A stretch of DNA of 25,657 bases from an uncultured Opitutia bacterium (GTDB lineage Bacteria > Verrucomicrobiota > Verrucomicrobiia > Opitutales > UBA953): positions 1 to 25,657 of the forward strand of contig CALEEU010000116.1 in the NCBI GenBank assembly GCA_937875975.1. Direction: 5' to 3'. A model generated the notes under the pieces. The model worked only from the letters and a program-made list of their open reading frames with translations. It searched no databases and was not told the DNA's origin. The translations under genes and the position numbers were made by a program. Positions 8,328 to 14,877 of the stretch are shown one piece after another. Within the stretch, counting starts at the first letter, position 1, and each line of letters starts with the position of its first letter.

Positions 8328-8552
8328 TTACTTCTTCTCCTTCTTCTTTTTCCGTTCAGGCACGACCGGCTTCTTCTTTTCTGGCACTGGGATGGAAGGC
8401 TCGGGCACGGGCTTGGTCGGATCGACCGTCGGGGCCGGGGCATTGGGGTCGAAGAAAGGTTTCGGCTCCGGGGCGGCCGGGGCTTCCTTGGCGGGCTCAG
8501 CGGCCACGGCGAGGCCGGCGGCGATCAGGAGGGCGACGATGGCGGGCTTCAT
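8328..8552 (-). CDS. Small exported proline/lysine-rich protein
   Basis: Unrecognised 74-residue protein. Residues 1-18 are a classic signal peptide (MKPAIVALLIAAGLAVAA), with cleavage likely after AVAA or nearby. The remainder is low complexity: Ala/Pro/Glu first, then repeated short proline motifs (PTVDP, PEPSIPVPE), and a very basic tail of KKKP and RKKKKEKK. Such a chain is probably unstructured and could bind anionic surfaces or cell wall, but that is a guess. A promoter-like element lies 10 nt before the ATG, giving a near-leaderless message. It is similar in style to the next gene upstream (8655-9143). Confidence 0.65.
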   Translation of the reverse strand: MKPAIVALLIAAGLAVAAEPAKEAPAAPEPKPFFDPNAPAPTVDPTKPVPEPSIPVPEKKKPVVPERKKKKEKK

Positions 8553-8562
8553 GGGGTTAAGA

Positions 8563-8593
8563 ATGATACAGCGGAAGACTGGGGAAGTTTCAA
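8563..8593 (-). promoter_or_regulatory. Start-proximal promoter of the small exported gene
   Basis: On the minus strand TTGAAA (8593-8588) and TATCAT (8568-8563) are 19 nt apart, with TG directly before TATCAT. Only 10 nt separate the -10 from the ATG at 8552, so the transcript would have almost no leader. The layout is the same as at 9151-9181. Confidence 0.5.
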
Positions 8594-8611
8594 GGGCTTC
8601 GTCAGGACATG

Positions 8612-8634
8612 AAAAAGCCCCGTCATCCGGGGCT
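8612..8634 (-). terminator. Rho-independent terminator of the 162-residue exported protein gene
   Basis: On the minus strand, arms AGCCCCG and CGGGGCT (7 bp, 5-nt loop, 8634-8616) run into five T residues (8616-8612). It lies 20 nt beyond the stop of the 8655-9143 gene and separates it from the next promoter at 8593-8563. Confidence 0.85.
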
Positions 8635-8654
8635 GTTTCAGCGGCTCGGCTTGA

Positions 8655-9143
8655 TTACTGAGCTGGGGCTTCCTTCGAGGCCTTCTTCGCCGTCGGCTTC
8701 TGGGCTGGCTTCGGCGCTTCGGCTTCAGGCTTCTTTTCTTCGGGCTTCGCTGACTTCTCGGCATCCGATTCCTTTTTGGCCTTCTTCAGTTCCTTGGCGG
8801 CGGTGGCGCCGGCGACGACGGCGGCTTCAGCGAGCTTGGCGTTGGAAGGGGAGGCGGCCTTGTCGGTGCCGATGGCGGCGAGCTTGTCGGCTTCGGCCTG
8901 GGCGACCTTGGCCGCTTCCATGGCAATCTGCGTGGCGGCGTCGACGGTGTCGGCGACGAGCGAGACCGGGTCGGCGAGTACGGCCGGGGCTGGAACTTCC
9001 TTCTTGGTCTTCTTCTTGTCGGTTGAGGCCTTAGGCTTATCGACCACGACGGTGCCCGTGCTGGAGGTCGGGGGTTTTTCCTTCGTGGTGGCGGCCGAAG
9101 CGATTGCGGCGGCGGCGAGCAAGGCGAGGAGGCTGGTCTTCAT
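8655..9143 (-). CDS. Exported alanine/lysine-rich low-complexity protein
   Basis: Unrecognised 162-residue protein. It has a signal peptide at 1-18 (MKTSLLALLAAAAIASAA), a T/S/K-rich stretch, and a central alanine-rich segment that could form an amphipathic helix or coiled coil (about 55-115, containing DPVSLVADTVDAA). The tail is rich in K, E, A and P, with repeats such as KPEEKKPEAEAPKPA. The composition resembles histone H1-like or wall-spanning linker proteins, so similarity searches will be misleading. ATG 9143 was chosen over the longer frame (to 9344) because it starts a perfect signal peptide and lies 7 nt after a promoter -10. It has its own terminator at 8612-8634. Confidence 0.72.
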   Translation of the reverse strand: MKTSLLALLAAAAIASAATTKEKPPTSSTGTVVVDKPKASTDKKKTKKEVPAPAVLADPVSLVADTVDAATQIAMEAAKVAQAEADKLAAIGTDKAASPSNAKLAEAAVVAGATAAKELKKAKKESDAEKSAKPEEKKPEAEAPKPAQKPTAKKASKEAPAQ

Positions 9144-9150
9144 GTTATGT

Positions 9151-9181
9151 ATAATACACCACACGTCGGGCGGAGTTTCAA
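9151..9181 (-). promoter_or_regulatory. Promoter giving a probable leaderless mRNA
   Basis: On the minus strand TTGAAA (9181-9176), a 19-nt spacer ending in TG, and TATTAT (9156-9151) lie immediately upstream of the ATG at 9143, with 7 nt between. Transcription should begin at or next to the A of the start codon. Like the copy at 8563-8593, the upstream element reads TTGAAACT. Confidence 0.55.
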
Positions 9182-9365
9182 CCCCTGTCAGGACGATAGG
9201 TGAAGATGGCCCCCCTTGGGGTGTGGTAAAGGTCGATAAACCCCCGGTTTTCACTCCGAGGGACATCCGGAGGCTGAGCTGATGGCATCCACCGTGGTGG
9301 CCTAAAAGGGGAAATTGCCCTATTCGCTTGCTCGCCCAAGGCATTTCCCAATGAAAGTCTCTTCG

Positions 9366-10028
9366 ATGTCTTCCATCGAAAACTTGTTCGGGAAAAATCG
9401 TGAGTGGTCAGAAGGCGTCCGTCGCCAAGACCCTAATTTCTTCGAGACCCTGTCCAAGCAGCAGAACCCCCGCTACCTCTGGATCGGCTGCTCGGATAGC
9501 CGCGTCCCCGCCAACGAGATCGTCGGCCTGCTGCCCGGCGAGCTCTTCGTGCATCGCAACGTCGCCAACGTCGTCGTCCACTCTGACCTGAATTGCCTCT
9601 CGGTGCTGCAGTATGCGGTGGATGTCCTCAAGGTCGAGCACGTCATCGTCTGCGGTCACTACGGCTGCGGCGGCGTGCAGGCTTCGCTGGAGCGCCGCAA
9701 TGTCGGCCTCGTCGATAATTGGCTACGTCATGTGCGCGACGTGCATCACAAGCACGCCATCGTCGTCGAGTCCGTGCTCGGCCCCGCGAAGTTGGACACC
9801 CTCTGCGAGCTCAACGTCATCGAGCAGGCGGCCAACGTCTGTCACTCCACCGTCATGCAGGATGCGTGGGCCCGCGGGCAGAAGGTCGAGGTCCATGCTT
9901 GGATCTATGGCCTGCGCGACGGCTTGATCAAAGACCTGGGCCTGAACGTCGCGTCCCTCGAGGCGCTGACGCCGGCTTATGGCAAGGTGCTGGCCCACTA
10001 CCGTCGCCTAGGTGGAACCGCTGGGTAG
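9366..10028 (+). CDS. can: Beta-class carbonic anhydrase
   Basis: Interconverts CO2 and bicarbonate in the cytoplasm to supply bicarbonate for carboxylases. From ATG 9366 the protein is 220 residues and aligns without gaps to E. coli Can over at least the first 100 residues, including the N-terminus. Zinc ligands are C42, H98 and C101, with the D44/R46 dyad in GCSDSRVP and the ligand segment CGHYGCGG. The conserved LDTLCELNVIEQ segment and the GLRDGLIKDL region near the C-terminus are also present. Upstream in-frame ATG 9351 and TTG 9315 are possible starts, but the alignment favours 9366. radC follows 43 nt later. Confidence 0.95.
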   Translation: MSSIENLFGKNREWSEGVRRQDPNFFETLSKQQNPRYLWIGCSDSRVPANEIVGLLPGELFVHRNVANVVVHSDLNCLSVLQYAVDVLKVEHVIVCGHYGCGGVQASLERRNVGLVDNWLRHVRDVHHKHAIVVESVLGPAKLDTLCELNVIEQAANVCHSTVMQDAWARGQKVEVHAWIYGLRDGLIKDLGLNVASLEALTPAYGKVLAHYRRLGGTAG

Positions 10029-10071
10029 TAGGTCCGCTTGAGCGCCGACGTCACGCCGTCAGCGTGGCGGG

Positions 10072-10752
10072 ATGATTTCCCAGGATCGTCCGCGTGAGCG
10101 GCTGGTGCGGCTTGGTCCGCGCGCCTTGCTCGATGCCGAGCTCATCGAGCTCCTGATCGGCACCGGCACCAAGGGGGCGCCGGCGCCGGTCGTCGCGACG
10201 TCGCTTTTGGCGGAGTCCGGTTCGCTGGCCGCGTTGGCGACTTGGGACACGCATGACTTCGGGCGGGTCCACGGGCTCGGCCCCGCGAAGGCCGCCGAGC
10301 TCACCGCCGCGATGGAACTCGCGCGAAGAATCCGGGAGCGCGCGCATGACCCCGGCGAGAAGCTTGACGCCCCCGCCAAGGTCTGGGCGCGGCTCGAGCC
10401 GTTCGCCGCAGGACTTGCGGTCGAGAAATGTTGGGTGCTCTGCCTGAACCGGCGCAACCGGCTGCTCGCGTTGCATGAGGTCAGCTCCGGGACCGCGACG
10501 AGTTCGCTCCTGCACCCCCGCGAGGTCTTCCGTCAGGCCTTGAAGCATGCCGCCTCCGCGGCGATCGTGGCGCACAATCACCCCAGCGGAGATCCCACGC
10601 CGAGCCCGGCCGACCGGGCCGTGACCCGGCAGCTGGCCGACGCCGGTCGGGTCGTGGGGGTGGAGCTGCTGGATCATGTCGTTATCGGCCGCCCGGAGGC
10701 CGATCCGGCGGGCAAAGGGTGGTTTAGTTTCGGGGAGGCGGGCTTGATTTAG
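10072..10752 (+). CDS. radC: RadC family JAB/MPN-domain protein
   Basis: RadC proteins carry a JAB1/MPN metalloprotease-like fold. Their biochemical role is unsettled, and the old DNA-repair label for E. coli radC is doubtful. Here residues 1-90 form the UPF0758 N-terminal helical region with a helix-hairpin-helix (VHGLGPAKAAEL, about 66-77). The catalytic-type motif is HNHPSGDPTPSPAD, with H168, H170 and D181. The 226-residue length is normal. GGCGGG precedes the ATG. It sits between can and the DUF1592 gene in one direction with short gaps, so read-through is plausible. Confidence 0.93.
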   Translation: MISQDRPRERLVRLGPRALLDAELIELLIGTGTKGAPAPVVATSLLAESGSLAALATWDTHDFGRVHGLGPAKAAELTAAMELARRIRERAHDPGEKLDAPAKVWARLEPFAAGLAVEKCWVLCLNRRNRLLALHEVSSGTATSSLLHPREVFRQALKHAASAAIVAHNHPSGDPTPSPADRAVTRQLADAGRVVGVELLDHVVIGRPEADPAGKGWFSFGEAGLI

Positions 10753-10787
10753 AGGAACTTCCCCGTGAGGTTAGGGGTCACAACCCC

Positions 10788-13127
10788 ATGTCCCTTTCCC
10801 GGTCCATCAAGGTCGTGGCCGCGCTCGTCGTCCTGGCCACCCTGGTCTTCGCCGGCCGCCAAGGCCAGCGCTACTATAAGAAGAATCTCGCCGCCCCGCG
10901 CGCCGGCGAAGTCGTCTACCGTCAGGACTGCATGAGCTGTCACGGACCCGTCGGCGAAGGCGTCGCCGGCAAGGCCGATGAACCCCTCGTCGGAGAGAAA
11001 TCCATCGCCTCCCTGGCTAAGTACATCGCGCGCGAGATGCCCGAAGACGACCCCGGCACCCTGTCGATGGCAGACGCGACGGCTTCCGCCGAATACATCC
11101 ACAAGGCCTTTTATTCCGGCGAGGCCCGCGCCCGTAATCATCCGCCCCGCATCGAGCTCGCGCACCTCACCGTCCGCCAGTACCGCGAGAGCATCGCCGA
11201 CCTCCTCGCTTCGCTCCGCAAAGCCACTTCCACGGCCGAGACGGGCGGGCTGGCCGGCGCTTACCGTGAACGCCCGGAGCGCGATCCCAAGAAGCCGGAC
11301 CAGAATCGTCCAGAGGTCACCTTCAAGCAGCAGGTCGATCCGGTCATCGATTTCGATTTCGGCCAAAAGGCCCCGGAGAAGGGCACCTTCGCCGCACAGT
11401 TCGCTATTAATTGGACCGGCTCGGTCCTGGTGCCAGACACGGGCGAGTATGAGTTCCGGGTCACCACGCCCAATGGCGTGCGCCTCTACGTCAACATGCC
11501 GGAAGGCGGCAGCGAGAAGAACGCGCTTATCGACATCTGGGTGAGTTCCGCGATGACGCGTTCGGCGTCCGCCCCGATCTTCCTCCTCGGCGGTCGTAGC
11601 TACCCGATGAAGCTCGAATTCTTCAAGTACAAGGACAAGACCGCTTCGCTTAGGCTCGAATGGCGTCCGCCTGGCGGCGCCTGGACCGTGATCCCTCGCA
11701 CGAACCTTTCGCCGAAAGCTTCCTCTCCGGTCAGCGTGATTTCCGTGCCGCTACCGCCAGATGACGGCAGCATCGGCTACGAGCGCGGCGCTTCGGTCTC
11801 GCGCGAGTGGACGGAAGCCATCGCCAAGGGCGCGCTGCAGGTCTCCGGGATGATCGGGCCGCATCTGTTCGCTCTCGCGGGCACCAAGGCTGACGCGCCG
11901 GATCGCGGCGAGAAGCTCAAGGCCTTCACCCTGCGCTTCGCCCAGATGGCTTACCGTCGTCCGCTGACCGACGAACAGAAGGCCGACCTTTCGGCGATCT
12001 ACGCCGCCAGCGTCGCCCCGGAGGTCGCCGCCAAGCGCGCCTTCATCTTCACGCTCTCCAACCCCGCCTTCCTCTATCCAGGCATCGGCCCGCAGGATGA
12101 TTACGCCGTCGCCTCGCGCCTCGCGCTGACGCTCTGGGACTCCGTCCCGGACGCCGCGCTATTGAAGGCCGCCGCGGCCGGACAGCTCAAGGACGCCGCC
12201 CAGGTCCGGCTGCAGGCGCAGCGCATGATGAAGGATCCGCGGGCCAAATCGAAGATGCGCGACTTCCTCCACCACTGGCTGCACGTCGAGGAAGGGGCCG
12301 AGATCGCCAAGGACCAGAAGGAATACCCCGGCTTCGATCAAGGCGTCGTGATGGACCTCCGCACTTCGCTGGATCTCTTCGCCGAGAGCATCGTCTGGTC
12401 CGAAGCCTCCGATTATCGCCAGCTCCTGCTCAGCGACACCATCCTGATGAACGAGCGCCTCGCGAAGTTCTACGGCCAGAAGGTCGAGGCCGGCGGCGGC
12501 TTCCAGCCCGTGAAGATGGACGCCGATCAGCGCGGCGGCGTGCTCACGCACCCGTTCGTCCTCGCGACCTTCTCCTACACCAAGTCCTCCTCGCCGATCC
12601 ACCGCGGCGTCTTCGTGACCCGCAACATCCTCGGCCTCATGCTCAAGCCGCCGCCCATGGCGATCGCGTTCATGGATGATAAGTTCGACCCCTCCTTCAC
12701 CATGCGCGAGAAGGTGACCGAGCTCACCTCCAAGCCCGCTTGCATGTCGTGCCACGTCACCATCAATCCGCTTGGATTCAGCTTCGAGCGTTTCGACGCC
12801 GTCGGCCGCGTGCGGTCCACCGACAATAAGAAGCCAGTTGATCCGACCTCCGACTACACCACCTCGGACGGCAGCGTCATCAAGCTCACCGGTGCGCGGG
12901 ACGTCGCGGTCCACGCCGCCGAAAGCCTATCCGGCCAGACCGGGTTCGTCCGCAAACTGTTCCAGGAAATGGTGAAGCAGCCGCCTGCGGCCTATTCGCC
13001 CGAACTCCTCGGTCAACTTACCAACCAGTTCCGCGCCGACAACTTCCACGTCCGTAACCTGGCCGTCGAGGTCGCCGTCGTCGCGGCGCTCCGTCCGACC
13101 GTCACCGCCGCCCCTTCCAATCGCTAA
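10788..13127 (+). CDS. Membrane-anchored cytochrome c / PA14 / DUF1592-DUF1588-DUF1585 protein
   Basis: A large protein of a type common in Planctomycetes and Verrucomicrobia; function not established. Of 779 residues, an N-terminal hydrophobic segment (about 8-22) should anchor or export it. A small cytochrome c domain follows with haem motif CMSCH (C48, C51, H52). A short DUF1587-like piece (about 124-140) comes next, then a PA14 beta-sandwich (about 188-303) of the kind that binds glycans. After that are DUF1595 (about 377-420), DUF1592 (about 424-565), DUF1588 (about 582-675) with a second haem motif (C652, C655, H656), and DUF1585 (about 702-770). The DUF1552 gene follows after 4 nt. Together they suggest an extracytoplasmic redox activity on polymers, which is inference. 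Confidence 0.9.
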   Translation: MSLSRSIKVVAALVVLATLVFAGRQGQRYYKKNLAAPRAGEVVYRQDCMSCHGPVGEGVAGKADEPLVGEKSIASLAKYIAREMPEDDPGTLSMADATASAEYIHKAFYSGEARARNHPPRIELAHLTVRQYRESIADLLASLRKATSTAETGGLAGAYRERPERDPKKPDQNRPEVTFKQQVDPVIDFDFGQKAPEKGTFAAQFAINWTGSVLVPDTGEYEFRVTTPNGVRLYVNMPEGGSEKNALIDIWVSSAMTRSASAPIFLLGGRSYPMKLEFFKYKDKTASLRLEWRPPGGAWTVIPRTNLSPKASSPVSVISVPLPPDDGSIGYERGASVSREWTEAIAKGALQVSGMIGPHLFALAGTKADAPDRGEKLKAFTLRFAQMAYRRPLTDEQKADLSAIYAASVAPEVAAKRAFIFTLSNPAFLYPGIGPQDDYAVASRLALTLWDSVPDAALLKAAAAGQLKDAAQVRLQAQRMMKDPRAKSKMRDFLHHWLHVEEGAEIAKDQKEYPGFDQGVVMDLRTSLDLFAESIVWSEASDYRQLLLSDTILMNERLAKFYGQKVEAGGGFQPVKMDADQRGGVLTHPFVLATFSYTKSSSPIHRGVFVTRNILGLMLKPPPMAIAFMDDKFDPSFTMREKVTELTSKPACMSCHVTINPLGFSFERFDAVGRVRSTDNKKPVDPTSDYTTSDGSVIKLTGARDVAVHAAESLSGQTGFVRKLFQEMVKQPPAAYSPELLGQLTNQFRADNFHVRNLAVEVAVVAALRPTVTAAPSNR

Positions 13128-13131
13128 GACC

Positions 13132-14448
13132 ATGTCGCTCCAACATCGCAGGGATTTTCTCCGCAGCCTCGGCCTCTCGGCCGCCGCGTTGCCACTCTTG
13201 GGCGGCCTCGCTTCGCTCGGCGCCGCCGAGCCGATCGGCGGCCGCCGTCAGCGCGTCATTTTCGTCTTTTCGCCCAACGGCATCGTCCCGCCGGCCTTCT
13301 GGCCCGACGAGGAAGGCGCGAACTTCAAGCTCAAGGCGATCATGAAGCCGTTCGAGCCCTTCAAGGAAAAGCTGCTCACGCTCAAGGGCGTGAACAACCG
13401 CGTCCGTGGTGACGGCGACTCGCACATGCGCGGCATGAGCTGCCTGCTCACCGGCATCGAGCTCTTCCCCGGAAATATCATGGGCGGCGGCGGCGCGCCC
13501 GCCGGCTGGGCCAGCGGTCCGTCCGTCGACCAAGTCTTGCGCACGTATCTGCAGTCCGATCCGGCGACCAAGACGCGCATGGGCTCGCTGGAAATCGGCG
13601 TCGCGGTCGGCAATCGTGCCGATCCTTGGACGCGTTGGAGCTATGCTGGCGCCAACCAGCCCGTCGCCCCGATCTCGAGCCCTTACGAACTCTTCGACAA
13701 GCTCTATGGCTCGATGAAAGAAGGGGAGAACCTCGGCTCGGTCCTCGACGGACTCAAGGAGGACATCGCCAAAGTCGCCAACGCCGTCGACAAGAGCGAC
13801 CGAAACCTGCTGGACCAGCATGCCTCCGCCTTGCGCGAACTCGAGCGCGGCCTCAAGGAAAGCCAGTCACACGCGGCGCTCAAGGTCCCGCACCCGCCCG
13901 AGCCGGGCGTGCCGATGGACAACGACAGCATCCCGCAGATCACGCGCCTGCAGACCGAACTCCTCATCAGCGCCTTCCAGAACGACATGGCGCGTGTCTC
14001 GACGTTCCAGTTCACGAATTCCGTCGGCCAGGCCCGCATGAAGTGGATCGGCGTCGACGAGAGCCACCATTCGCTTTCCCATGACCCGGACCTCAATACC
14101 GGGTCGGTCGAGAAGCTGACCAAGATCAATATCTGGTTCGCCGAGCAGATCGCCTTCCTCGCGAAGCGCTTGCAGGAGACCCCGGAGCCGAACGGGAAGG
14201 GCAACATGTTGGACAACACCACCATCGTCTGGACGAACGAGCTCGGTAAGGGCAACAGCCACACGCACGAGGACATCCCATGGGTGCTCATCGGCGGTGG
14301 CCTCGGTTTCAAGACCGGTCGCGCGCTCAAGTTCAAGAAGGAGCCGCATAACCGCTTGCTCATGTCCATCGCCAAGGGCTTCGGTCATCCCATGAAGACC
14401 TTCGGTAATCCGAGCCTGTGTGAAGGCGGTCAGTTGAGACTCAGTTAA
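13132..14448 (+). CDS. Tat-exported DUF1552 protein
   Basis: A 438-residue DUF1552 protein that probably acts with the cytochrome c/DUF1592 protein 4 nt upstream; such pairs recur in these phyla. The N-terminus is a twin-arginine signal: RRDFL with R6 and R7, then a hydrophobic stretch rich in A, L and G ending near GAAEP. Export is thus in folded form, which often implies a cofactor. Visible family landmarks include FSPNGIVPPAFWP, the HMRGMSCLLTG segment, GGGAPAGWASGPSVDQ and the late NTTIVWTNELGKGNSHTHEDIPW region, which resembles DUF1501/sulfatase-like proteins. No Shine-Dalgarno sequence is present, so translation may be coupled to the upstream gene. Confidence 0.9.
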   Translation: MSLQHRRDFLRSLGLSAAALPLLGGLASLGAAEPIGGRRQRVIFVFSPNGIVPPAFWPDEEGANFKLKAIMKPFEPFKEKLLTLKGVNNRVRGDGDSHMRGMSCLLTGIELFPGNIMGGGGAPAGWASGPSVDQVLRTYLQSDPATKTRMGSLEIGVAVGNRADPWTRWSYAGANQPVAPISSPYELFDKLYGSMKEGENLGSVLDGLKEDIAKVANAVDKSDRNLLDQHASALRELERGLKESQSHAALKVPHPPEPGVPMDNDSIPQITRLQTELLISAFQNDMARVSTFQFTNSVGQARMKWIGVDESHHSLSHDPDLNTGSVEKLTKINIWFAEQIAFLAKRLQETPEPNGKGNMLDNTTIVWTNELGKGNSHTHEDIPWVLIGGGLGFKTGRALKFKKEPHNRLLMSIAKGFGHPMKTFGNPSLCEGGQLRLS

Positions 14449-14474
14449 ACCAGGTGGAGGCGGTCAGCCGCGTT

Positions 14475-14576
14475 CGCCGAATGGTGGACGCAGGGTAGGG
14501 GCGTGGCTACGCCGCGCCCTTTCCATAGGGGAGGGCATGACGTAGTCCTGCCCCTACCTTTGGCCACCATTCGGCG
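14475..14576. repeat. Inverted pair of GTAG-headed palindromes (REPIN-like, units A and B)
   Basis: Outer arms CGCCGAATGGTGG (14475-14487) and CCACCATTCGGCG (14564-14576) are perfect 13-bp inverted repeats. Inside, unit A (+) is GTAG (14495-14498), GGGCGTGGC, TAC, GCCGCGCCC (to 14519), pairing at 9/9 with one G-T wobble. Unit B (-) is GTAG (14557-14554), GGGCAGGAC, TAC, GTCATGCCC (to 14533), pairing at 8/9. A 13-nt spacer lies between them. The whole 102-nt stretch can fold into one long imperfect hairpin. This is the layout of a REPIN or a small MITE. Confidence 0.75.
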
Positions 14577-14587
14577 GCCGAGGCAGA

Positions 14588-14612
14588 GGACAGCACGTGG
14601 TGCTGTCCCTAC
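14588..14612 (-). repeat. GTAG-headed palindrome, unit C (perfect stem)
   Basis: On the minus strand GTAG (14612-14609) is followed by GGACAGCAC, loop CAC, and GTGCTGTCC, with all nine positions paired. It shares twelve head bases with unit D at 68-79. Unlike A and B it lacks the CGCCGAATGGTGG flank, so it is a singlet beside the inverted pair. Confidence 0.75.
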
Positions 14613-14736
14613 CTGTCATCTCTATTTAAAGGGTCCCCGCCTGTGCCGATTCCGATTGGAGCTCCACTTTTTCCTGGATTTAGGTGGGCGGTACGTTGCC
14701 ACGGCTCGGACGAGGCCGGTCGGGTCGCACCTCCCG

Positions 14737-14742
14737 TATATT
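14737..14742 (+). promoter_or_regulatory. Possible -10 element for the SGNH lipoprotein gene
   Basis: TATATT, extended to TATATTATG, stands out in GC-rich surroundings. No good -35 is found at 16-18 nt. If it is used, the transcript starts near 14750 and carries a leader of about 128 nt before the ATG at 14878. Confidence 0.3.
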
Positions 14743-14799
14743 ATGTTCGTAGGGAAGGGAGGCTGCCGCGGGTGTCGAACACCGCAGGGGATAGTCAAC

Positions 14800-14847
14800 A
14801 TGAAGAAAAACACCGCGAAAAGCAAGCAGGGGAGAGAAGAAGAGTGA
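14800..14847 (+). CDS. Possible 15-residue leader peptide
   Basis: ATG 14800 opens a short frame, MKKNTAKSKQGREEE, ending in TGA 30 nt before the SGNH lipoprotein start. It is strongly charged and follows GGGGATAG, which is a poor ribosome binding site. It could be a translated leader or chance. I know of no family for it. Confidence 0.15.
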   Translation: MKKNTAKSKQGREEE

Positions 14848-14877
14848 TTCATCCCTCCGGATCGCTAAAAGGAAGGC

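Larger units (their letters stand above)
14449..14877. other. Long intergenic region with palindromic repeats and a leader
   Basis: A frame of 114 codons (14503-14847) runs through here, but it is built from inverted repeats and reads unlike a protein, so I reject it. The region holds an inverted pair of REP-like units (14475-14576), a third unit (14588-14612), an AT-rich promoter-like TATATT (14737-14742), and a leader of about 125 nt. The leader has a hairpin near 14763-14787 (CTGCCGCGGGTGT... ACACCGCAG) and a 15-codon reading frame at 14800-14847. Confidence 0.6.

Noticed and set aside
14503..14847. 114-codon frame in the intergenic region before the SGNH lipoprotein
   Set aside because: It is made largely of the inverted repeats, has no start signal, and its product looks like no protein. 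Only its last 15 codons are kept, as a weak leader candidate.
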